Assembly: GCF_024178165.1 (NCBI RefSeq)
Contig: NZ_JAMZIE010000002.1
Span: 124,001-188,000, forward strand
From: Halohasta salina
GTDB lineage: Archaea > Halobacteriota > Halobacteria > Halobacteriales > Haloferacaceae
DNA length: 64,000 bases
Reading direction: 5' to 3'
The notes under the pieces were generated by a model, which did no database searches, was not told where the DNA came from, and saw nothing but the letters and a program-made list of their open reading frames with translations. The translations under genes were made by a program, and so were the position numbers. Shown here in pieces: positions 58,621 to 64,000 of this stretch (position 1 is its first letter; each line of letters opens with the position of its first letter).

Positions 58621-59592
58621 TTAGGCTTCGTCTTCGATCTCTTCGGCGAGTTCGTCGGCGTCGAGGTCGACGTCATCGAGGTCGACGTCGTCGAGGGCCT
58701 CTTCGACGTCCTCGCCGCCAGCACCGCCGAGGCCGCCCATCCCGCCCATGCCGCCGAACATGCCGCCACCGCTGCCGTCGAGGATCTCCTGGACGACGAT
58801 GCGGTCGATGCCGGTCTTGGCGATGACGTCCTGGGCGATCTGGCCTTTCGACATCATCCACTGCTGGTTCATCGTTAGCTGGGGCGTCGACTCGATGTAG
58901 AGCGTCTCCTTTTCGACGGTCTGGGTCTCGAATTCGGGCTCTGCGTCCTCGTCATCGTCATCGGAGTCGACGGGGACCTCCTCTTCGACCTCGTCGGTCT
59001 CGATCCACAGCGGCGGCGCGTGCTGGAGGTACATGCCGAGCATGCCCTCGGCCTTCCCTTCGTCGTCGTCGACCTCGTCGAGGACCTCGTATTCGTATTC
59101 GAGCTCCTCGCCGGCCAGCGGGTGGTTGAAGTTGACGCGGGCGCGGCCGCCGATGATCGTCTCGACGTGGCCCTGCTCGTTGTCGATCTGGACGTTCGCG
59201 CCGGGGTAGCGGTCGTCCTCGGGGATCTTGTCGGCGCTGATGGTGCGGACCTGATCGGGGTCGTACTCGCCGAAAGCTTCCTCGGGGGAGATGACGACCG
59301 AGCCCTCGTCGCCGACCTCGCTGCCGACCAGCGCGTCGTCGACCGACTCGAAGACGTGACCCTCGCCGATGATGATCGTCCGCGGCTCGAACTCGTGTTC
59401 GTCGGTGTCGATGCCGGCCTCTTCGGCGACCTCGAGGATGGTGGTGTCGACCACGTCGTCGTCCTCGGTGGTCCGGAGCGTGTAGTCCAGTTCGACGAAA
59501 TCGCCGTTCTGGAACCCTGTCTCGGTCTCCGATTCAGCATCTGCAGACTCATCAGCCTCGGCAGCCTCTGCCTCGGCCTGTTCCTCACTCAT
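58621..59592 (-). CDS. slyD: FKBP-type peptidyl-prolyl isomerase, SlyD-like long form
   Basis: 323 residues. FKBP domain split by an IF (insert-in-flap) domain (about 30-170, with FVELDYTLRTTEDDDVVDTT, PEEAFGEYDPD and HPLAGEELEYEYEVL). The C-terminal part (175-295) is an extra region seen in long archaeal FKBPs, ending with a Gly/Met stretch (GGGMFGGMGGMGGLGG) and an acidic tail. Chaperone and proline isomerase. Start ATG 59592; CTTAAG at 59619-59624 is its TATA box. Confidence 0.94.
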   Translation of the reverse strand: MSEEQAEAEAAEADESADAESETETGFQNGDFVELDYTLRTTEDDDVVDTTILEVAEEAGIDTDEHEFEPRTIIIGEGHVFESVDDALVGSEVGDEGSVVISPEEAFGEYDPDQVRTISADKIPEDDRYPGANVQIDNEQGHVETIIGGRARVNFNHPLAGEELEYEYEVLDEVDDDEGKAEGMLGMYLQHAPPLWIETDEVEEEVPVDSDDDDEDAEPEFETQTVEKETLYIESTPQLTMNQQWMMSKGQIAQDVIAKTGIDRIVVQEILDGSGGGMFGGMGGMGGLGGAGGEDVEEALDDVDLDDVDLDADELAEEIEDEA

Positions 59593-59682
59593 ACCCTGAC
59601 CAACTGTCGATGCACCCTTAAGAAGCACGGTTCGCGGTGGCCAACCCACAGAAGCTTTCGGGATACAGTGGGAGCAACGGGT

Positions 59683-60231
59683 ATGTACGAAGTCGAACTC
59701 AAATGCCGGGCCGACCACGACGCCCTCCGCGAGACACTCGCCGAACTAGGAGCCGACCACGTCGACAGTCGCCAGCAAACGGACACCTACTACGACGCTC
59801 CCCACCGCGAGTTCGCCGAGACCGATGAGGCCCTCCGCATCCGCCACGAAGCGCCGGCCGACGGCGAGGCGGTCACCAAACTCACCTACAAGGGGCCACT
59901 CGTCGAGAGCGAGTCGAAGACCCGCGAGGAACACGAGACCACCGTCGACAGCGAGTCGGCCCTCGAAGGCGTGCTTTCAGGGCTGGGCTTCGAGCCAGCC
60001 GCAACCGTCGAAAAGGACCGGGAGTTCTACGCGCTGGAGGGGTATACGATCACCCTCGACAGCGTCGACGGCCTCGGGGAGTTCGTCGAGGTCGAGCGGG
60101 AGGCGACCGAATCGGAGGTCGAGCGTGTGCGGGAGGGCGCAGTCGACCTGCTGTCGAGGCTTGGCCTCGATCCGGGCGAACAGATCCGGACCTCGTATCT
60201 CGGCCTGCTGTTGGCCGCCGATGACGCCTGA
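59683..60231 (+). CDS. cyaB: CYTH domain protein (class IV adenylate cyclase / CyaB-like)
   Basis: 182 residues. EVELK (ExExK, Glu3, Glu5, Lys7) at the N-terminus, then RIRHE and LTYKGP and the DSVDGLGEFVEVE motifs of the CYTH tunnel that binds triphosphates and Mg2+. Family members make cAMP or cleave triphosphates (thiamine triphosphate, tripolyphosphate); the activity here is not known. Divergent from the FKBP gene, 90 nt apart. Confidence 0.92.
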   Translation: MYEVELKCRADHDALRETLAELGADHVDSRQQTDTYYDAPHREFAETDEALRIRHEAPADGEAVTKLTYKGPLVESESKTREEHETTVDSESALEGVLSGLGFEPAATVEKDREFYALEGYTITLDSVDGLGEFVEVEREATESEVERVREGAVDLLSRLGLDPGEQIRTSYLGLLLAADDA

Positions 60232-60243
60232 TATTCGTGTGAG

Positions 60244-60254
60244 TTATTTTAAAA
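60244..60254 (+). promoter_or_regulatory. TATA box of methionine adenosyltransferase
   Basis: TTATTTTAAAA centred about 32 nt before ATG 60282, so the start at 60282 would have a short leader; ATG 60306 would be 56 nt away. Confidence 0.55.
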
Positions 60255-60281
60255 GGATATTAGGTTTCCGCAAGTTATAGA

Positions 60282-61508
60282 ATGGCGGCCTCCGAACGGT
60301 CGGTAATGAGTCGGAACATTCAGGTTAGCGAACTCGACCGGTCGGCGGTCGAGGATCAGGCGGTCGAGATCGTCGAGCGGAAGGGCGTCGGGCATCCGGA
60401 TTCGATCAGCGACGGCATTGCGGAAAGCGTCTCGCGGGCTCTCTCGCAGCTCTATCTCGATCGGGTCGGCAAGGTGCTGCACTACAACACCGACGAGACC
60501 CAGCTCGTGGCGGGCCGGGCCGCCCCCTCCTTTGGCGGCGGCGAGGTCGTCGAGCCGATCTACATTCTGATCGTCGGCCGGGCGACCAAGGAGTACGACG
60601 GCCAGCAGTTGCCCGTCGACTCGACGGCGCTGGCGGCCGCCCGCGAGTACCTTGCTGAGACGATCCCCGAACTGGAGTACGGCACCGACGTGATCGTCGA
60701 CGTCAAACTCGGCGAAGGCTCTGGGGACCTCCAGGAGGTCTTCGGCGAGGACGGCGCGACCGTCCCGATGGCCAACGACACCTCTTTCGGCGTCGGTCAC
60801 GCCCCCCTCACCGAAACCGAAGAGATCGTCGCCACTGCCGAACAGGAACTGAACACCACCTACGCCGACGAACATCCCGAACTCGGCCCCGACGTCAAGA
60901 TCATGGGCAAACGCGAGGGCGACCACATCAACATCACCGTCGCCGCCGCCATGATTGACGCCTACATCGAGGATATCGACGCCTACGCGACGGCCGTCGA
61001 CGACGTCGAGGCCTATGTCACCGACCTTGCTGAGGAGATCACCGACCGCGAGGTCAGCGTCGACGTCAACACGGCCGACGATCTCGATGAGGGATCGATC
61101 TACCTCACGGTAACGGGAACCTCGGCCGAACAGGGAGACGACGGCTCGGTGGGCCGAGGCAACCGCGCCAACGGCCTCATCACCCCCAACCGACCGATGA
61201 GCATGGAGGCCACCTCCGGCAAGAACCCCGTCAACCACATCGGAAAGATCTACAATCTCCTCTCGACGGAGATCGCCGAGTCCGTGGTGGCGGAGGTCGA
61301 CGGCATCCGCGACCTGCAGGTTCGCCTGCTGAGCCAGATCGGCAAACCCATCGATCAGCCCCACGTCGCCGACGCGCAGGTCGTCACCGACGAGGGCGTT
61401 GCCGTAGCCGACGTCGAGGGGGAGATCCGCGAGATCGTCGACCGCGAGTTGGGCAACGTGACCGACGTGACCCGGAAAGTCATCGACGGCGACATCTCGA
61501 CGTTCTAA
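60282..61508 (+). CDS. mat: Archaeal methionine adenosyltransferase
   Basis: 408 residues of the archaeal family (PF01941), unlike bacterial MetK. Seen are [18 protein letters not shown] near the N-terminus, [30 protein letters not shown] and [13 protein letters not shown]. It makes SAM from methionine and ATP. Starts at 60282 or 60306; TATA position supports 60282. Confidence 0.96.
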   Translation: MAASERSVMSRNIQVSELDRSAVEDQAVEIVERKGVGHPDSISDGIAESVSRALSQLYLDRVGKVLHYNTDETQLVAGRAAPSFGGGEVVEPIYILIVGRATKEYDGQQLPVDSTALAAAREYLAETIPELEYGTDVIVDVKLGEGSGDLQEVFGEDGATVPMANDTSFGVGHAPLTETEEIVATAEQELNTTYADEHPELGPDVKIMGKREGDHINITVAAAMIDAYIEDIDAYATAVDDVEAYVTDLAEEITDREVSVDVNTADDLDEGSIYLTVTGTSAEQGDDGSVGRGNRANGLITPNRPMSMEATSGKNPVNHIGKIYNLLSTEIAESVVAEVDGIRDLQVRLLSQIGKPIDQPHVADAQVVTDEGVAVADVEGEIREIVDRELGNVTDVTRKVIDGDISTF

Positions 61509-61551
61509 AAAAACAGTACGCTTTTGGGCTCCGATCCGTCTGTGTAGCTAG

Positions 61552-62691
61552 ATGCGCCGCCGTCTCAGTGCGGGGACGATCGCCGGAGTCGGCATCGCAA
61601 CCGCCCTCCTGACGCTGCTGTTCGTCGGCAACCGGACGCCGCAGAGCGACATCGTTTTCGTGACCGACGCCGTCGTGCCGCTGTTGTTTTCGGCGTTGTT
61701 GGTCGGCGCGAGCTACTGGGCGCTGTCGGACCGCTCGGACGACCGGGCGATGGTGCGGCTGACGCTGTGGTGTCTCGCCGGCGGGACGGTCGTCGGGGGC
61801 TTCGAATTCCTGACGCTGTTCTCCCAGTCGGAGGGCGGGGTCGTCATTCAAAACGAACTCCAGACGCTGAACGCGGGGGTCGCCCGTGGGGCGGTCATGG
61901 GGTTGGCCTTCGGCTTTTACGACGTCGAGCGGCAGCGGACCAGACGCCGCGAGCGGCAACTCCAGCGGCAGGTCGACCGGCTCGAGGAGTTCGCTTCGAT
62001 CGTCTCCCACGACCTTCGGAGCCCGCTGACGGTCGCCCGTGGACGAATCGAGTTGCTGAAGGCGACCCACGACCTCGACGACGAACACGTCGACCAGATC
62101 GAGTTCGCCCACGAGCGGATGACCGAGATCATCGAGGACTCCCTCGCGCTGGCCCGAGGCGGCCACGAGGTGACCGATCCCGAGCCGGTGGCGATCGACG
62201 AGATCGCCCAGAGCGCGTGGCAGACCGCGGGCTCGGCGTCGGCAACGCTGGTCGTCGACGCCGAGGGGTCGATCGAGGCCGACGCCGATCGGCTCACACG
62301 AATGTTCGAGAACCTGTTTCGCAATAGTGTGGAGCATGGCTCCACGAGCAGTCGGCCGCAGGCCGACGACAGCGTGGAACATAGTCTCGACAGCGGCTCG
62401 GTGGCCGACGAGCCGGTCGACGAGACGGTCGACCACACCGCCGAAACCGACGTCGACCTCACGGTCACGGTCGGCTGGCTGGCCGACGAGGAGGGCTTTT
62501 TCGTGGCCGACGACGGGACGGGGATCGATCCCGACACCCGTGAGTCGGCCTTCGAGGCCGGCGAGACCGGCGGCGGCTCCGGCAGCGGTCTCGGACTGGC
62601 GATCGTCCGCCGGATCGCCGAGGCTCACGGCTGGACGGTCGAGATCACCGAGAGCCGTGAGGGCGGGGCGCGTTTCGAGTTCCGAATCTGA
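61552..62691 (+). CDS. Sensor histidine kinase, four-TM, with in-frame repeat insertion
   Basis: 379 residues. Four TM helices (about 8-26, 36-56, 69-89, 105-122), then a coiled helix and HisKA (H153 in SHDLRSPL). The HATPase has N-box ENLFRNSVEHG (253-263), G1 VADDGTGI (318-325), G2 GSGLGLAIV (344-352). Between the N-box and the following strand is a 40-residue insert (262-300) containing two copies of SVEH. In the other kinase of this window (1-771) only about 10 residues stand there. Signal and partner unknown. Located 43 nt after mat. Confidence 0.94.
   Translation: MRRRLSAGTIAGVGIATALLTLLFVGNRTPQSDIVFVTDAVVPLLFSALLVGASYWALSDRSDDRAMVRLTLWCLAGGTVVGGFEFLTLFSQSEGGVVIQNELQTLNAGVARGAVMGLAFGFYDVERQRTRRRERQLQRQVDRLEEFASIVSHDLRSPLTVARGRIELLKATHDLDDEHVDQIEFAHERMTEIIEDSLALARGGHEVTDPEPVAIDEIAQSAWQTAGSASATLVVDAEGSIEADADRLTRMFENLFRNSVEHGSTSSRPQADDSVEHSLDSGSVADEPVDETVDHTAETDVDLTVTVGWLADEEGFFVADDGTGIDPDTRESAFEAGETGGGSGSGLGLAIVRRIAEAHGWTVEITESREGGARFEFRI
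62326..62400 (+). repeat. In-frame 45-nt repeat unit with two hairpins inside kinase gene
   Basis: Unit 1 is 62326-62370 and a decayed second unit starts at 62371 (AGTGTGGAGCAT versus AGCGTGGAACAT). Unit 1 contains two perfect 7-bp inverted repeats with 3-nt loops: GTGGAGC (62329-62335)/GCTCCAC (62339-62345) and GTCGGCC (62351-62357)/GGCCGAC (62361-62367). Confidence 0.9.
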
Positions 62692-62810
62692 TACGGTCCG
62701 TCGTCGGACGTTCCCGTCTCGACCGCCGCTCTGTGGGCGGTCGAGCGGGAACCGTCTACAACAGACAGGAAACCCAAACCGATTTACTCGGCGGCTGGCT
62801 TCTCCCGCCT

Positions 62811-63263
62811 GTGACTCGTGTCTGTCTCATCGGGGCCGGCGACGCCGACCTCCGCTACGAACTGCTGTCCCGTGAGACCGCCCGCGCCGCCCTCGCTACC
62901 TACGATCTCACCGAACCGTACGACAACACCATCGCCCTCGAGACGGTGAGTCTCGGGGCCGCAGTGGCCCTGCTGAACGACCTCCAGTGGTATCTCGTTC
63001 GGTTCACCGACGCCGCGCTGGTCAAGGAACCCTCCATCAGCGAGACCGAGTGGCTCTCCCGCGATCTCGCCGCACAGGTCCGCGATCGGGAGCTGCCGCC
63101 TGAAGAAACCGATCGCCGGTTGCAGATCTTCGGCGTCGACGACGGTCGGCTGGTCGAACCCATGTATGCCACCCGCGTCGCCGGCTCGGTGCCGAGCTAC
63201 GACCTCCGTGCGGTCGACGAGACCGTCATCGTCCGGATCACTGACGACGAATTCGGCGGCTGA
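62811..63263 (+). CDS. DUF5804 family protein
   Basis: 150 residues from GTG 62811. The N-terminus TRVCLIGAGDADLRYELLSRETAR and the YDNTIALETVSLGAAVALLNDL segment are DUF5804 hallmarks. Cytosolic, no catalytic motif known. The C-terminal part is beta-rich (SYDLRAVDETVIVRI). Same strand as the kinase, 119 nt apart. Confidence 0.82.
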   Translation: MTRVCLIGAGDADLRYELLSRETARAALATYDLTEPYDNTIALETVSLGAAVALLNDLQWYLVRFTDAALVKEPSISETEWLSRDLAAQVRDRELPPEETDRRLQIFGVDDGRLVEPMYATRVAGSVPSYDLRAVDETVIVRITDDEFGG

Positions 63264-63597
63264 GCCGCCGGTCGACCGCGAGAGCCGCCCCCATCGATCC
63301 CTGCAACCGTCCCGCAACCCCCTCTCCAACGACGGTTTTCTGACCGTTCGTGGTCTGTACACAGTATTCGTGGATTGTTTCTAGAACACAGTCTATAGAC
63401 GACAAATTACCGAACGTATGTTGTCTATTTAACTCTTACACGTATTATAATTCAGAAAACCATCAATAACTTTATGGTTGCGAACTGTACCTTTTGCAGT
63501 ATGAAAGCGATACGCTCACACGGGTCGACGATCAGGCCGGGCCACCAGCATCTGTCGACTGTCGGTATATCGTTCCCCACGGAGGGATCCGTATAGT
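63264..63597. other. AT-rich promoter region before the PAS kinase, with possible 31-codon leader ORF
   Basis: 334 nt; from 63390 to 63500 it is much richer in AT than the window (ATTATAATTC at about 63446-63455, AATAACTTTATGG at about 63467-63479). ATG 63501 opens a 31-codon frame (MKAIRSHGSTIRPGHQHLS...) ending TAG at 63594-63596, one nt before the kinase ATG. Confidence 0.5.
63501..63596 (+). CDS. Possible 31-residue leader peptide
   Basis: 31 codons, ends one nt before the kinase start at 63598. The composition (Ser, Gly, His, Arg) is not typically haloarchaeal. The only support is its position, so it may be non-coding leader. Confidence 0.18.
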   Translation: MKAIRSHGSTIRPGHQHLSTVGISFPTEGSV

Positions 63598-64000
63598 ATG
63601 CAGCAACCTTCCGAGCGGCTGACGGGCTGTTTCAGGCACTTCTTCGAGGAGCTCAACGACGCCGCCGTGAAGTTCGAACTCGTCGACGGCGAGCCGGTGA
63701 TCCGAGAGGCCAACGACGCCTTTCGGGACGTCTTCGGCTACGACGCCGGGCCGGTCGCCGGCGAGCCGCTGAACGACCTGATCGTGCCGGCGACCAAACA
63801 CGAGGAGGCCAAACAGTTCGATGAGCGCACGCGGGCCGGCGAGTCGAACGCGGCGATCGTCGAGCGGATGACCGACGACGGCGAGCGGAAGTTCGTCTAC
63901 CGGGGGGTCCCCTACCGGGACGACTACGGCTTTGCGGTCTACTCGGATATCACCGACGAACTCCAGCGCGAGCGGCACCTCGACGTGCTCCACCGGGTGC
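63598..64000 (+). CDS. PAS-domain sensor histidine kinase, N-terminal part (runs off window)
   Basis: First 134 codons from ATG 63598 (MQQPSERLTGCFRHFF). PAS domain about 15-120: AAVKFELVDGEPVIREANDAFRDVFGYD, then GEPLNDLIVP and RGVPYRDDYGFAVYSDITDE, the end of the PAS/PAC block. The last residues (RERHLDVLHRV) are the usual lead-in to the haloarchaeal HisKA helix, so the kinase domain should follow beyond 64000. Confidence 0.9.
   Translation, partial: MQQPSERLTGCFRHFFEELNDAAVKFELVDGEPVIREANDAFRDVFGYDAGPVAGEPLNDLIVPATKHEEAKQFDERTRAGESNAAIVERMTDDGERKFVYRGVPYRDDYGFAVYSDITDELQRERHLDVLHRV

Noticed and set aside
58293-58878. Plus-strand frames of about 175 codons in the APC-FKBP gap
   Set aside because: Arg- and Ser-rich, not acidic, and they run into the antisense of the FKBP gene.

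Overview
The window is chromosomal DNA of an extremely halophilic archaeon (class Halobacteria). The evidence is high GC with strong third-position GC bias, very acidic proteins, short TATA-type promoters close to start codons (often leaderless), an intron-containing elongator tRNA-Met(CAU), archaeal ribosomal protein L40e, Sec61-beta, RadB, topoisomerase VI, archaeal-type methionine adenosyltransferase and many small proteins of haloarchaeal type. The genus cannot be fixed by reading alone. No CRISPR array, transposase or rRNA was seen; most of the window is ordinary core genome with short accessory patches.

Layout. 1-3.0 kb: the 3' end of a sensor histidine kinase, a DedA/TVP38-like membrane protein and two haloarchaeal conserved proteins. 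3.2-5.7 kb: tRNA-Met with a 78-nt intron, then small proteins and a DUF1684 protein. 5.7-10.4 kb: hybrid malic enzyme, a large membrane protein, an MBL hydrolase, L40e and a small thioredoxin. 10.5-12.8 kb: Sec61-beta, then pdxT-hisE overlapping by 4 nt, then pheA. 12.8-18.7 kb: two tandem Hsp20 genes, an acetyltransferase, a RecA/KaiC-like protein, two tandem half-size MgtE genes, glutaredoxin and a methyltransferase. 18.8-22.9 kb: a DUF4382 lipoprotein, a decayed FAD oxidoreductase pseudogene, an AI-2E-family permease and a SpoIIM-type membrane protein. 23-27.6 kb: uvrB, an SPFH protein, a 2'-5' RNA ligase-like protein and a DUF2892 protein. 27.6-30.4 kb: a patch with a glycosyltransferase and a cytochrome P450 around an AT-rich spacer. 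30.4-36.3 kb: a membrane-anchored winged-helix protein, a lipoprotein, tRNA-Leu(CAA), radB, an amphi-Trp protein and larC. 36.5-40.4 kb: pyruvate kinase, an NfeD protein and a second SPFH protein. 41-49.5 kb: gyrB-gyrA and top6B-top6A, divergent and head to head. 49.5-58.2 kb: UspA, small secreted and membrane proteins, thioredoxin, a DUF47/PhoU-like protein, an Lrp regulator, and an APC permease paired with a TrkA/RCK protein. 58.6-64 kb: SlyD-like FKBP, a CYTH protein, methionine adenosyltransferase, a 4-TM histidine kinase, a DUF5804 protein and the 5' end of a PAS sensor kinase.

Genes that work together: gyrBA (negative supercoiling) and top6BA (decatenation/relaxation) control DNA topology. 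The two MgtE halves probably form one Mg2+ transporter. NfeD and the adjacent SPFH protein are a classic membrane-microdomain pair. The permease and TrkA protein look like one regulated transporter. The most informative observations are a near-identical tract shared by two otherwise diverged SPFH genes (gene conversion), an in-frame palindromic 45-nt repeat unit inside a histidine-kinase ATPase domain, a pseudogene with both a nonsense codon and an internal deletion, and a long insertion in topoisomerase VI subunit B. I did not find a convincing new defence or mobile system.
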